This document shows positions 47,934-56,778 of a stretch of DNA of 64,000 nt, one piece after another. Positions within the stretch are counted from its first letter, which is position 1, and every line of letters begins with the position of its first letter. The position numbers and the translations under genes were made by a program. Origin of the DNA: an uncultured Clostridia bacterium (lineage in GTDB: Bacteria; Bacillota; Clostridia; Oscillospirales; Acutalibacteraceae); assembly GCA_946184295.1 (NCBI GenBank), contig CAMHEZ010000002.1, positions 62,001 through 126,000 of the forward strand, in the 5' to 3' direction. Under the pieces are notes generated by a model. The model was not told where the DNA came from. It searched no databases and saw only the letters and a program-made list of their open reading frames with translations.

Positions 47934-49355
47934 ATGTCACTCAGTCAGTTGTTATTTGTCTTTCTCTTTCTGCCGGTGAGTCTGCTGCTCTATCGCATCG
48001 CTCCCCAAAAAACAAAAAACGCCGTTCTGCTGCTGCTCAGCCTCATTTTCATCGCGTGGGGCGATCTCGCCAATCTTCCGCTGATTCTTTGCAGCGTGGG
48101 GTTCAATTACTTCACCGCGCTGGAACTGGTGCTGCTGTCACAGGCCGGCAGCCGTGTCAGGAAAAATCTGGTACTCTTTTCGGGTATCGCCGCCAATATC
48201 GCGCTGCTGTTTTTCTTCAAATATGCCGCGCCGCTGCTCGGCGGACTGCAAGGTCTGGGCATTTCCTCAAACGCAAGCCCTGCTCTGTCCGTTTCCGCCG
48301 CGCCGATCGGCATTTCGTTCTTTTCCTTTTCAGCGGTCTCCTGCCTTGTGGATGTAGCGACAGGCCGGGCGCGTCCTGCAAAAAATCCCCTTGACTTTGC
48401 GCTCTACATCACATTCTTTCCCAAAATGCTCTCGGGTCCCATCGTACCATACGGTCAGATGGAGCCGCAGTTCACCGCACACGCCATGACCGCCGCCTCC
48501 CTGGAAAAAGGAATGCGGCGCTTCCTCGTGGGTCTGGCCAAAAAAGTGATGCTCGCCGATCAGCTGGGACTTTTCTATACCGAAATTGCCGCTCTTCCCG
48601 CTGACTCGCTCTCCACAGTTTCCGCGTGGTCCGGGGCGCTGTTTTATTCCTTCATGCTGTATTTCGATTTCAGCGGCTATTCCGATATGGCCATCGGGCT
48701 GGGAAAGATGTTCGGCTTTACCTTCCCGGAAAACTTCGACTACCCTTATCTGTCGCGCAGCATCACCGATTTCTGGCGGCGCTGGCATATGTCACTGGGT
48801 ATGTGGTTCCGGTATTATGTCTACATTCCTTTAGGCGGCAGTCGGAAAGGAAACATGTGTACCATCCGCAATCTGCTGGTAGTCTGGCTGCTCACGGGTA
48901 TATGGCACGGCGCGAACCTGACATTTCTGGTGTGGGGCATTTACTGGGGACTACTGCTGATACTCGAAAAATTTGTGTTCGCCAATGTACTGGAAAAAAT
49001 CCCCTCCGTGATACGCGGCACTGCCGTCTTTGTGCTGGCTGTCATCGGTTGGACGGTCTTTTCCTCTTCCGATCTTTCACAGGCGCTGACCCGTGTCTCC
49101 CATATGTGCGGCATAGGCTTTCCTTGGGCATTGGATAACACGGCGCGGTATCACCTCAGCAGCGGAGGATTACTGCTGCTCATTGCCATGGGCGGGGCAA
49201 CGCCGCTTCCCGCTATGCTCGCCAATCGCCTGATGAAGCACGACAATATGATGATACACGTGGCATCGGTCATTTACTTTGCGCTGCTGCTGGCAAGCTG
49301 CACAGTCTGTATGGTCAGCGGCACCTATTCTTCGTTTCTCTACGCGCAATTCTAA
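47934..49355 (+). CDS. MBOAT-family O-acyltransferase (AlgI-like)
   Basis: A 473-aa polytopic membrane enzyme that passes acetyl groups across the membrane to a polysaccharide. About ten hydrophobic helices are present. The MBOAT signature includes FFPKMLSGPIVPY, the DFSGYSDMAIGLGKMFG block, SITDFWRRWHMSLGMWFRYY and the catalytic His in WHGANLTFLVWG. ATG 47934 follows AAGGGAG; the open frame upstream belongs to the DUF4358 region. It acts with the DHHW and SGNH proteins. Confidence 0.93.
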   Translation: MSLSQLLFVFLFLPVSLLLYRIAPQKTKNAVLLLLSLIFIAWGDLANLPLILCSVGFNYFTALELVLLSQAGSRVRKNLVLFSGIAANIALLFFFKYAAPLLGGLQGLGISSNASPALSVSAAPIGISFFSFSAVSCLVDVATGRARPAKNPLDFALYITFFPKMLSGPIVPYGQMEPQFTAHAMTAASLEKGMRRFLVGLAKKVMLADQLGLFYTEIAALPADSLSTVSAWSGALFYSFMLYFDFSGYSDMAIGLGKMFGFTFPENFDYPYLSRSITDFWRRWHMSLGMWFRYYVYIPLGGSRKGNMCTIRNLLVVWLLTGIWHGANLTFLVWGIYWGLLLILEKFVFANVLEKIPSVIRGTAVFVLAVIGWTVFSSSDLSQALTRVSHMCGIGFPWALDNTARYHLSSGGLLLLIAMGGATPLPAMLANRLMKHDNMMIHVASVIYFALLLASCTVCMVSGTYSSFLYAQF

Positions 49356-49366
49356 GGAGGTCAGTC

Positions 49367-50512
49367 ATGGAAGACAAACACAAAAAAAACCGCCCTTCCG
49401 GCGGTCTGTGGCTGACGGCGCTGTTTCTCTGCTTTGCGATCAGCCTGGACGCGGCCACACTGCTCAGCCCCCCACGGGATTTTTCCGACAGCGAAAACCG
49501 CACGCTAGCGCAAGCGCCGATTTTTTCCCCCGATTCGCTGCGCAACGGCGCTTTTACCGACGGCGCGGAACGCTTCTTTTCCGATCAGTTCGCGTTTCGC
49601 GACACATGGACGTCGCTGGCCTTCTATGGCCGCACGCTGCTGGGACAGCGGGAAATCAACGGCGTGTGGATTGGAGCCGACAACTACCTCTTTCTCATTC
49701 CCTCCGACCCAAATGAGACAGAACTAGCCCGCAATCTGGATGCTGTCAATCTCTTTGCCGAGACACACAGCGAGCTGCGTCACAGCATGGCCGTTATTCC
49801 CAACGCCGCTTATGTCATGAGCCACCGGCTGCCCCGCTATGCGTCTGCGCCTGACCAACGCGCACAGCTAGGGCAAATCGCCGCCTGTCTGGAAGATGTT
49901 GCTTTTATCGACGTCACCGATACACTGCTGACTCACCGGAACGAGAGGCTGTATTACCGCACCGATCACCATTGGACCAGTCTCGGCGCTTATTACGCGT
50001 TTGCTCCCATTGCCGCCGCACTGGATTTTGATATCTCAACGGCACAGTATGTTATTTATACCGTTTCCGAGAACTTTGAGGGGACACTTTCCTCCAAAAG
50101 CGGCAGTCACACGGCAAAGGACACCATCGAAATTTATGTACCCCGCACCGACACCGATTACAACGTCACCTATTCCGACGGCTCCGGTACGGAAGCGTCA
50201 CTGTATCAGAAGCAGTTTCTTGACACCAAGGATCAATATGCCGTCTTTCTCGGCGGCAACCATCCGCTCATTGACATCAGGACTACAGCCGATACCGAGC
50301 GACGGCTGCTGCTGGTGAAGGATTCCTATGCCAATTGTCTGGTGCCGTTTCTCACCCCGTATTTTGAGGAAATCGTCATCATTGACCCCCGCTTCAGTTA
50401 CGACACGGCGGAATCCATTGTCAATCAATACGGTGTTACCGATGTGCTGTATCTCTACAACGCCGACACCTTTCAAACCGACACTTCACTGGCCGATTTT
50501 CTCACTGCATAA
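49367..50512 (+). CDS. DHHW/AlgX-like extracellular O-acetylation protein
   Basis: A 381-aa protein. A membrane helix (about 13-31) is followed by DFSDSENRTLAQAPIFS, which is typical of DHHW proteins, and the motif YRTDHHWTSLGAYYAF near residue 200, which gives the family its name and holds the catalytic Asp-His. LLLVKDSYANCLVPFL near 310 is the Ser-containing GDS-like block. Related proteins AlgJ and AlgX transfer acetyl groups to alginate. ATG 49367 follows AAGGAGG. It is the last gene of the operon. Confidence 0.9.
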   Translation: MEDKHKKNRPSGGLWLTALFLCFAISLDAATLLSPPRDFSDSENRTLAQAPIFSPDSLRNGAFTDGAERFFSDQFAFRDTWTSLAFYGRTLLGQREINGVWIGADNYLFLIPSDPNETELARNLDAVNLFAETHSELRHSMAVIPNAAYVMSHRLPRYASAPDQRAQLGQIAACLEDVAFIDVTDTLLTHRNERLYYRTDHHWTSLGAYYAFAPIAAALDFDISTAQYVIYTVSENFEGTLSSKSGSHTAKDTIEIYVPRTDTDYNVTYSDGSGTEASLYQKQFLDTKDQYAVFLGGNHPLIDIRTTADTERRLLLVKDSYANCLVPFLTPYFEEIVIIDPRFSYDTAESIVNQYGVTDVLYLYNADTFQTDTSLADFLTA

Positions 50513-50520
50513 AAGCGCAA

Positions 50521-50560
50521 AAATATCCTCAGTCACGCAACAGACTGAGGATATTTTTTA
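50521..50560. terminator. Bidirectional terminator after the O-acetylation operon
   Basis: AAATATCCTCAGTC (50521-50534) pairs with GACTGAGGATATTT (50543-50556), followed by T residues; a convergent gene ends at 50580. Confidence 0.9.
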
Positions 50561-50579
50561 TTTTGTCATCATATAATGA

Positions 50580-50906
50580 TTATTTCCGTTCGTTCTTCCT
50601 GGACTTCGGCAAAGGCAGTTCCTCACAGGTTGCCGCCACAAAAGCTGTCAGCCGCGCACCGTCATCCACGTCCTCTACCAGATAATACGGCTTCGCGCCC
50701 TCGTAAGGCGGCACCTCCGGCAGACCCGGCCATACGTCACCGCCTGCCTTCGTCATCTTCACAAATAGCTGTCCGTCACCCACGATGCCGAACATCTTGT
50801 CATCGCAGTAGATACCGTAAGCGCCAAACATCATGCGATACCGTATCTCCCCCGCCCCGCTGATCTGGTCAGCGATATACTGCACAAATTCCTTTCCCGC
50901 CGCCAT
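50580..50906 (-). CDS. TfoX/Sxy N-terminal domain protein
   Basis: 108 aa. The core GEIRYRMMFGAYGIYCDDKMFG followed by LFVKMTKAG is the TfoX N-terminal fold (first block split between MFG and AYG). In Gammaproteobacteria TfoX links to competence; in Firmicutes these short versions have no known role. The C terminus is basic (LPKSRKNERK). ATG 50906 follows GGAG. It lies 34 bases after the patatin gene on the same strand. Confidence 0.85.
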   Translation of the reverse strand: MAAGKEFVQYIADQISGAGEIRYRMMFGAYGIYCDDKMFGIVGDGQLFVKMTKAGGDVWPGLPEVPPYEGAKPYYLVEDVDDGARLTAFVAATCEELPLPKSRKNERK

Positions 50907-50940
50907 ATGAGGTTCTCCTTTCGATGCTCCCGAAATACCG

Positions 50941-51783
50941 TCAACCGTTCAGATACCGTTTCAAATCCGCCATCTGCCGTGCGCAGTCCTCCGCGCCCAG
51001 ATCGTAGATCGCCTGCAATTTGGCCGTGTCGCGCTCAATGTGCTTGACCTTGACCAACCGCGACGGACGAATCACAAAAATCTCGCCGCGCTGTTCCATG
51101 GCAATGACCTTCTCCACACAGGCGTTGTACTCGGCATAACGGTGATTGATGCGCGCTACCAGCTTGGGATATTTTTTGTAAACCAACTTGGCAAGCCGCT
51201 CATCGGACTTTTTCTTGCGGTAATCCAGCGGACGGGTCAGCACCACAATGATTTTGTCATAGCCCAGTGCGACGCACTTGTCCACGGGAATGCTGTCCGC
51301 CACACCGCCGTCAAGGTATTGTTTGCCCTCATATTCGACCATGCGCGACACAAACGGCATGGCGGACGTGGCCCGCATCGCCTCCATCTGTGCGTAACAG
51401 TCGTCAATCTTGATATACTCCGCCTCGCCGGTCTCCACATTGGTGACAGTGGCATAGAAATCCACGCCCGAACGCTCATAGGCTTCCTCGTCAAATACGT
51501 CCAGTTCGGAGGGCAATTTGTAATAGGCAAACTGCTTGTTGATAATATTGCCGGTACAGAGCAGCGAGCGAATGCCCATGTAACTGCCGGTCGGCGCGTA
51601 CTTCAGGTTGTAGCGCAGCGCACGCCCTCTCTGCCCCGAAGGGTAATTCACGCCGAACAGCACACCCGCCGACGTACCGACAATGCCGTCCACCCTGATT
51701 CCATGATCCATAAACACGTCCAGCACGCCCGCGGTATACAACCCCCGCATCGCGCCGCCCTCCAGTACCAATCCAACGCTCAT
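50941..51783 (-). CDS. Patatin-like phospholipase
   Basis: A 280-aa alpha/beta hydrolase with a Ser-Asp dyad. The oxyanion loop GGAMRGLYTAGV (residues 9-20), the nucleophile GTSAGV (about 36-41) and the catalytic Asp in YLDGGVADSIP (about 150) are visible. RssA/YjjU-like proteins of this size are common; the substrate is unknown. ATG 51783 starts MSVGLVLEGG, with AAGGAG upstream. It is in the same orientation as the TfoX-like gene, possibly one operon. Confidence 0.92.
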   Translation of the reverse strand: MSVGLVLEGGAMRGLYTAGVLDVFMDHGIRVDGIVGTSAGVLFGVNYPSGQRGRALRYNLKYAPTGSYMGIRSLLCTGNIINKQFAYYKLPSELDVFDEEAYERSGVDFYATVTNVETGEAEYIKIDDCYAQMEAMRATSAMPFVSRMVEYEGKQYLDGGVADSIPVDKCVALGYDKIIVVLTRPLDYRKKKSDERLAKLVYKKYPKLVARINHRYAEYNACVEKVIAMEQRGEIFVIRPSRLVKVKHIERDTAKLQAIYDLGAEDCARQMADLKRYLNG

Positions 51784-51817
51784 AATTGCTCGTATCTCCT
51801 TGCTATCTCAAATCCTG

Positions 51818-52597
51818 TTACGGCATTTCCGTCATCAGTTCGCAGCCGGTTTCCCGGGCGAAATCCTGCGCCCATTCTTCGGAGCAGTAAAAAACAACAC
51901 AATTGGAATTGTCTTCCATATAATACAAACGATTGTCGTCGCCCTGCTTTTTGAGTACGCTGTTGATGTAGGAAATGAGATTGACATCAAACCAATCATA
52001 AAAAATCTCCGCATTGTAAGAACAGGGTTTTCCGTTCAGCTTGAATTTAATATTGCGACGGTAAACACCGCTCTCTTTGTCCTCTTTGCTGACGCTTTTG
52101 AGCTTCACGTCAGAAAACGCGATTTGCCCCTCACCGATCGCATTCAGGCCGTCAAAGAAGGTTTCCAACGCCTGATCAGACGCGCCGTTTTCCAAATCAA
52201 AGCAATACACCTCATCGGAGGACGGGACAAAGGTCTTTTTGGTGTTGTCATACGTACCTTTCCCTACGTAGGAAAGCACGTATCCCACTTTATTGACAAA
52301 ATCAATTTCGTCAGGGTCAAGCTGATTCCATGAATTTTCCGCCTTTTGCAGCGTTTCGTGATTCACGGAAATACTGAGGTCCCCCAATATTTTCCCGATT
52401 TCCTCAAAGCTCATGGCGCTTGTATCTACATAATCCTCCAGATACTCCTGATAATCCCGGTCTGCCACAGTTTGCGTATCGCTCGGGGATACGGGATCAT
52501 CAGGTTGAGCTGATTGTTTCCCATGACAGCCTGTCAATAAAGCCGCCGCCACGGCAACACACGCGATGGTACAGCAAAAACGGAAATATTTCCTCAC
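51818..52597 (-). CDS. Predicted lipoprotein, unknown function
   Basis: About 259 aa. A short basic N terminus and hydrophobic stretch end in the lipobox LLTGC (about residue 22 from the chosen start), so it is anchored outside the membrane. The linker is rich in Gln, Asp, Pro, Ser and Thr. The main domain is acidic; a final EEWAQDFARETGCELM carries one Cys. No family is recognised. The start is GTG 52597, nine bases after AGGAG; ATG 52603 is only three bases from it and so less likely. Confidence 0.65.
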   Translation of the reverse strand: MRKYFRFCCTIACVAVAAALLTGCHGKQSAQPDDPVSPSDTQTVADRDYQEYLEDYVDTSAMSFEEIGKILGDLSISVNHETLQKAENSWNQLDPDEIDFVNKVGYVLSYVGKGTYDNTKKTFVPSSDEVYCFDLENGASDQALETFFDGLNAIGEGQIAFSDVKLKSVSKEDKESGVYRRNIKFKLNGKPCSYNAEIFYDWFDVNLISYINSVLKKQGDDNRLYYMEDNSNCVVFYCSEEWAQDFARETGCELMTEMP

Positions 52598-52634
52598 AGT
52601 CATCAACTCCTGTCTGCCTGCTCTGCACGAAATC

Positions 52635-52676
52635 AAAAGGTCTGCACTCTTTGAAACATCGCACAGACCTTTTTCA
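52635..52676 (-). terminator. Terminator of metY
   Basis: AAAAGGTCTG (52635-52644) pairs with CAGACCTTTTT (52664-52674); on the minus strand it directly follows the metY stop at 52700. Confidence 0.75.
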
Positions 52677-52699
52677 TGTCACTGTTTTACTATCACCAA

Positions 52700-53974
52700 T
52701 TACAACTGACTCAGCGCCTGATCGATGTCCGCAATGATGTCGTCCTTGTCCTCGATACCCACCGAGAAGCGAATGAGATCGGGAGATACGCCGCAATCCT
52801 CCAGCTCTTTGTCATTGAGCTGCCGGTGTGTCGTGCTTGCCGGGTGCAGCACACAGGTTCTCGCGTCGGCCACATGGGTGACAATTGCCGCCAATCTGAG
52901 CGAATCCATGAATTTGGTGGCCGCCTCGCGGCCGCCCTTCACACCGAAGGACACCACACCGCAGGTGCCGTGGGGCATGTATTTTTTGGCCAGCTCGTAG
53001 TACTTGTTGCCTTCCAGACCCGGATAATTGACCCATGCCACGCGCTCGTCCTTCGCGAGGAACTCCGCGACAGCCTGTGCGTTCTCGCAGTGGCGGGGCA
53101 TTCTCAGGTGAAGCGTCTCCAGACCGAGGTTGAGCAGGAAGGCATTCTGGGGCGCCATCATAGCGCCCATATCGCGCATCATATGGGCGCGGATTTTAGC
53201 CGCATACGCCGCCGCGCCGAAATGGTCGGCATAGACAATGCCGTGATAGGTTTCGTCAGGCTCGGTAAACATCGGGAACTTACCGTTTCTCCAATCGAAC
53301 TTGCCGCTGTCCACCACCACACCGCCAAGGGCAGTGGCATGACCGTCCATGTACTTGCTGGTGGAATGCACCACGATATCCGCGCCAAATTCAAAGGGGC
53401 GGCAGTTGAACGGTGTCGGGAAGGTATTGTCAACAATCAGCGGAACGCCATGAGAATGCGCGGCGTTGACCCACTTGTCAAGGTCCAGCACGGTCAGTGA
53501 GGGGTTGGAGAGCATTTCGGTAAAGACGCATTTCGTGTTGTTTTTGAACAGCTTCTCAATGGCCTCTGCGGGCGCGTCAGGCTCGATGAAATCCACATCA
53601 ACGCCCATATCGCGCAGGGTTTTGTTGAAAAGGTTGTAGGTGCCGCCATAGATTGCGGACGAACTAATCATATGATCGCCGGACTTGCAGATGTTCAGCA
53701 CGGAATACATGGACGCCGCCTGTCCCGAGCTGGTCAGAATGGCCGCCACACCGCCTTCCAGATCGGCGATTTTCTTTTCCACCGCGTCCACGGTGGGGTT
53801 GGCCAAACGGGTATAGAAGAACCCGTCCTCCTCGAGGTCAAACAGCTTGGCCATGTGTACGGAAGAATCGTATTTGTAGGTGGTGCTCTGTGCGATAGGC
53901 AGTACACGCGGTTCGCCGTTTTTGGGAGAATAACCCGACTGCACACATTTGGTGCCGATTTTAAATTCACTCAT
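52700..53974 (-). CDS. metY: O-acetylhomoserine sulfhydrylase (Cys/Met metabolism PLP enzyme)
   Basis: PLP-dependent enzyme that makes homocysteine from O-acetylhomoserine and sulfide. Family motifs are IAQSTTYKY, FFYTRLANPTVDAVEKKIA, SSGQAASMYSVLN, the PLP-phosphate region NTFPTPFNCRPFEFGADIV and the PLP-binding Lys in HSTSKYMDGHATALGG. The C terminus has RFSVGIED. Length of about 424 aa and the long VHSTSKY-to-RNGKFPMF region fit MetY better than MetB or MetC. ATG 53974 (MSEFKIG) is ten bases after AAGGAG; ATG 53983 is too close to it. It is divergent from mrp. Confidence 0.93.
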   Translation of the reverse strand: MSEFKIGTKCVQSGYSPKNGEPRVLPIAQSTTYKYDSSVHMAKLFDLEEDGFFYTRLANPTVDAVEKKIADLEGGVAAILTSSGQAASMYSVLNICKSGDHMISSSAIYGGTYNLFNKTLRDMGVDVDFIEPDAPAEAIEKLFKNNTKCVFTEMLSNPSLTVLDLDKWVNAAHSHGVPLIVDNTFPTPFNCRPFEFGADIVVHSTSKYMDGHATALGGVVVDSGKFDWRNGKFPMFTEPDETYHGIVYADHFGAAAYAAKIRAHMMRDMGAMMAPQNAFLLNLGLETLHLRMPRHCENAQAVAEFLAKDERVAWVNYPGLEGNKYYELAKKYMPHGTCGVVSFGVKGGREAATKFMDSLRLAAIVTHVADARTCVLHPASTTHRQLNDKELEDCGVSPDLIRFSVGIEDKDDIIADIDQALSQL

Positions 53975-54072
53975 GTTATTCATGCTCCTTGTATTTCAAC
54001 TCATGTTCCGTTTGGGAAACATTTATATCAATCACGCATGATTATAGCATGATACACCGTAAAAATCAAGCT

Positions 54073-54250
54073 ATTTTGACGGAAACCTTTACCGGATTCG
54101 CCCAACTGCATTGATAATCCAAGCGCGTTTTGCTCGGCAGACCAAAGGTCTGCCTCGTGGGACGCTGTCCCACGCCCTGCAAGGGCGCTGCCCTTGACCC
54201 GGCAGGAGGTGCCAGCACCCCCTGCACTCCCGCGCTTCGCTTAATTATTT
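54073..54250 (+). repeat. Dispersed multi-hairpin repeat, copy C
   Basis: About 178 bases with the family ends (TTTTGACGGAAACC, GGATTCGCCCAACT; right end CCCGCGCTTCGCTTAATTATT). The hairpins are GGCAGACC-aaa-GGTCTGCC, GTGGGAC-gct-GTCCCAC, CAAGGGC-gct-GCCCTTG and GCAGG/CCTGC with GGTGC/GCACC. Compared with copy B the stem sequences differ but pairing is kept. It ends 11 bases before the mrp -35. Confidence 0.9.
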
Positions 54251-54261
54251 GAATTTCCCCA

Positions 54262-54290
54262 TTGATATTTTGGTTCCATGCGGTTATAAT
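54262..54290 (+). promoter_or_regulatory. Promoter of mrp
   Basis: TTGATA (54262-54267) and TATAAT (54285-54290) are separated by 17 bases; it starts right after repeat copy C. Confidence 0.85.
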
Positions 54291-54324
54291 GTTATCAATA
54301 CCATTTGAGGAGGAACTTTCCACC

Positions 54325-55158
54325 ATGAGTGAATGTACACATGATTGCAGCACCTGTTCGGCTGACTGCTCCAGCCGCCAGCCTTCCAAGGAAGATTTCC
54401 TGGAAAAGCTCAACGATCTGAGCAGCGTCAAAAAGGTCATCGGCGTGGTCAGCGGCAAAGGCGGCGTCGGCAAGTCGCTCGTCACCTCTCTGCTAGCCGT
54501 CACCTTCCAGCGCAGAGGATTCCAGACCGCGATTCTGGACGCGGATATCACCGGCCCGTCCATCCCCAAGGCCTTCGGCGTGAAGGAAAGAGCCAAGGGC
54601 ATGGAAGAGTATATTCTGCCGGTTATCACCAAGACAGGCATTGAAATGATGTCGGTCAACCTGCTGCTCGACAATGAAACCGACCCGGTTGTCTGGCGCG
54701 GTCCCGTCATCGCAGGCACCGTCAAGCAGTTCTGGACAGACGTTGTCTGGAAAGACGTGGATTATATGTTTGTCGATATGCCGCCCGGCACAGGTGACGT
54801 ACCGCTGACGGTATTCCAGTCCATTCCGCTCGACGGCATTGTCATCGTCACCTCACCGCAGGAGCTGGTTTCCATGATTGTCGCCAAGGCGGTCAACATG
54901 GCCAAGCTGATGGATATCCCGATTCTGGGCATTGTCGAAAACATGAGCTATGTGGCATGTCCCGACTGCAGCCGCAAAATCAACGTCTTCGGCGAAAGCA
55001 AAATTGAAGCCGTCGCTTCCGAATTCGGCGTAGACGTGCTGACCAAGTTGCCCATCGACCCTGTTCTCGCCAATAACTGCGACAACGGCCTGATCGAGCT
55101 CTTCGAGGGCGACTATATGGAAACCGCCGCCGATGCCATCGAAAAGGCTGTGCAATAA
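54325..55158 (+). CDS. mrp: Mrp/NBP35-family Fe-S cluster carrier ATPase
   Basis: P-loop ATPase that carries iron-sulfur clusters to target proteins in the cytoplasm, 277 aa. The N-terminal cysteines CTHDCSTCSADCSS may hold a cluster, as in NBP35. The deviant Walker A is GVVSGKGGVGKSLVT (about residues 41-55), followed by ILDADITGPSIPK, VDMPPGTGD and the CPDC pair near 210 that binds the shared cluster at the dimer interface. ATG 54325 follows GAGGAGG. It has its own promoter and terminator. Confidence 0.94.
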   Translation: MSECTHDCSTCSADCSSRQPSKEDFLEKLNDLSSVKKVIGVVSGKGGVGKSLVTSLLAVTFQRRGFQTAILDADITGPSIPKAFGVKERAKGMEEYILPVITKTGIEMMSVNLLLDNETDPVVWRGPVIAGTVKQFWTDVVWKDVDYMFVDMPPGTGDVPLTVFQSIPLDGIVIVTSPQELVSMIVAKAVNMAKLMDIPILGIVENMSYVACPDCSRKINVFGESKIEAVASEFGVDVLTKLPIDPVLANNCDNGLIELFEGDYMETAADAIEKAVQ

Positions 55159-55198
55159 AATCATGCTTTCCGCATACTAAATCAATATCGCATATCAA

Positions 55199-55245
55199 AA
55201 AATGCCGGACACATTCCCTCAAAGAGAATGGTCCGGCATTTTATG
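55199..55245 (+). terminator. Terminator of mrp
   Basis: AAAATGCCGGAC (55199-55210) pairs with GTCCGGCATTTT (55231-55242). Confidence 0.85.
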
Positions 55246-55252
55246 CAACATA

Positions 55253-55328
55253 ATTTAGAAAAAAGTCTAAATTGCTCTTGACTTTTCAGAATCACTGTGC
55301 TATTATCTATTTAGAATTAATTCTAAAT
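55253..55328. promoter_or_regulatory. Promoter flanked by two palindromic operators
   Basis: TTGACT (55278-55283) and TATTAT (55301-55306) are 17 bases apart. A perfect 20-bp palindrome ATTTAGAATTAATTCTAAAT (55309-55328) covers the expected transcription start. A second one with 7-bp arms, ATTTAGA/TCTAAAT (55253-55272), lies upstream; centres are 56 bp apart. It controls the CPBP protease gene. The regulator is not visible in the window. Confidence 0.8.
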
Positions 55329-55355
55329 ATTAATTGACAAAGGAGTATATGTTCT

Positions 55356-56246
55356 ATGGAAACCAGAAAAGACTTTCCCAAAGCGCAGGCGATATGGTAT
55401 TTCATTCTGGCATTCGGGCTCGCCTATGCCCTGCAATTTGCGGCCATGTATTTCTATCCGTCCTATTTCTATCAATTATCACTCATGGTTGTCATGTTCA
55501 TGCCCCTGCTGTCCGTGCTGATTCTGCACAAAGGGCTGGGAAAAGCCAAGACGGGCATCGACTGGAAACCAAAAAAAGGCGTGATGAAATGGTTTGCCGC
55601 CGCGTGGTTGGGTCCGGTACTGCTCACGGCTTTGGGCGGCACGCTCTACTATCTTATCTTCCCGTCACAGTTTGACGCGACGATGAGCCGCTATATGATG
55701 GCTTCGATTCCCGAGGGTACCGACTTGCAGGGATTGACCTACCCCATGCTGGGCATCATTTCCATGATCTCCGCCGTCACCTACGCGCCGCTAATCAATA
55801 CCATTCCGGCACTGGGAGAAGAAGTCGGCTGGCGCGGCTACATGGTTCCCATGCTGACCGCCAAGCTCGGTAAAAAGCCCGCTCTGATACTCGGCGGGAT
55901 TCTCTGGGGCGTTTGGCACTGGCCGATCATTATCGGCGTGGGCTACAATTACGGCACAGGATATCCCGGCGCGCCGTTCACAGGCATGGCCATGATGTGC
56001 CTTTTCACCACCGTGATCGGAATCCTGCTGTCGTGGCTCTACGAGAAATCCGGCAGTATCTGGGCGCCGGCCCTCGGCCACGGCGCGATCAATGCCTGCG
56101 CTAGCCTTCCGATACTCTTCTCGGACGGCGCACGGACACAATATCTTCTCGGCCCCGCCGCCAGCGGATTGATTACGCTGGTTCCGTTCATTCTTGCGGC
56201 TGTTGTGGTATTTTTCACGCAATTCAAAGCCGATTCTCAGCAATAA
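55356..56246 (+). CDS. CPBP-family intramembrane metalloprotease
   Basis: A 296-aa membrane protein of the Abi/CaaX protease-like family with about eight helices. Motif 1 EEVGWRGYMVP (about residue 150) and motif 2 WGVWHWPIII (about 188) with a later GHGAINA supply the Glu/His metal ligands. Members process peptides, give self-immunity to bacteriocins or act in signalling; which applies is unknown. ATG 55356 lies nine bases after AAAGGAG. The unusual operator pair before it suggests induction by a specific signal. Confidence 0.9.
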   Translation: METRKDFPKAQAIWYFILAFGLAYALQFAAMYFYPSYFYQLSLMVVMFMPLLSVLILHKGLGKAKTGIDWKPKKGVMKWFAAAWLGPVLLTALGGTLYYLIFPSQFDATMSRYMMASIPEGTDLQGLTYPMLGIISMISAVTYAPLINTIPALGEEVGWRGYMVPMLTAKLGKKPALILGGILWGVWHWPIIIGVGYNYGTGYPGAPFTGMAMMCLFTTVIGILLSWLYEKSGSIWAPALGHGAINACASLPILFSDGARTQYLLGPAASGLITLVPFILAAVVVFFTQFKADSQQ

Positions 56247-56252
56247 CAAAAA

Positions 56253-56297
56253 AGACAGGGTACGCTCCATTCATCAGAAGCGCACCCTGTTTTTTTA
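56253..56297. terminator. Bidirectional terminator between the CPBP gene and tadA
   Basis: ACAGGGTACGCT (56255-56266) pairs with AGCGCACCCTGT (56279-56290) with one mismatch, and a T run follows; A residues precede it. Confidence 0.85.
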
Positions 56298-56307
56298 TGA
56301 TTGTTTC

Positions 56308-56778
56308 TTATTGTTTCCGTTTTTCCCGCAGCTCACGAAAAAACTCCGTCAGCAGCTCACCGCATTCCTCGCCCAAACAGCCGGATATCATTTCCGGCTT
56401 ATGGTTGTAGGGAAAATCGAACAGATTCACCACCGACCCGCAGGAACCGGCCTTTCTGTCCGACGCGCCGTAGATCAGGCGACGAATCCGCGCATTGATA
56501 ATCGCGCCCGTACACATCGGGCACGGCTCCAAGGTCACATATAAATCGCATTGCCACAGCCGCCAGCCGCCCAATGTACGGCACGCGCCGTCAATCGCCT
56601 CCAACTCCGCATGGGCCAAGGCATTTTTCCCGATCTCGCGGCGATTCCGCCCCACGGCGATGATCTCCCCGTCCTTGACCACCACCGCGCCGACAGGGAC
56701 TTCCCCCTCGGACGCGGCCAATTTCGCCTGCTCGATGGCCGCCCGCATAAACATCTCATCATATGCTTCCAAAATCAT
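56308..56778 (-). CDS. tadA: TadA, tRNA-specific adenosine deaminase
   Basis: Zinc deaminase that converts A34 to inosine in tRNA-Arg(ACG). HAELEAIDGACR (His ligand and catalytic Glu) and EPCPMCTGAIINARI (two Cys ligands) are complete, as is YGASDRKAGSCGSVVNLF. About 157 aa. The start is ambiguous: ATG 56778 forms an ATGA overlap with the recQ stop but is one base from AAAGGAG; TTG 56772 has better spacing. It is co-transcribed after recQ. Confidence 0.94.
   Translation of the reverse strand: MILEAYDEMFMRAAIEQAKLAASEGEVPVGAVVVKDGEIIAVGRNRREIGKNALAHAELEAIDGACRTLGGWRLWQCDLYVTLEPCPMCTGAIINARIRRLIYGASDRKAGSCGSVVNLFDFPYNHKPEMISGCLGEECGELLTEFFRELREKRKQ

Larger units (their letters stand above)
53975..54324. 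other. Divergent intergenic region metY / mrp
   Basis: This 350-base region holds dispersed repeat copy C (54073-54250) and the mrp promoter (54262-54290). No clear metY promoter was found, and no other gene is seen. Confidence 0.7.

Noticed and set aside
54066-54725. 219-codon minus-strand frame over mrp and repeat copy C
   Set aside because: It is the shadow of mrp, which has full family motifs and its own promoter.
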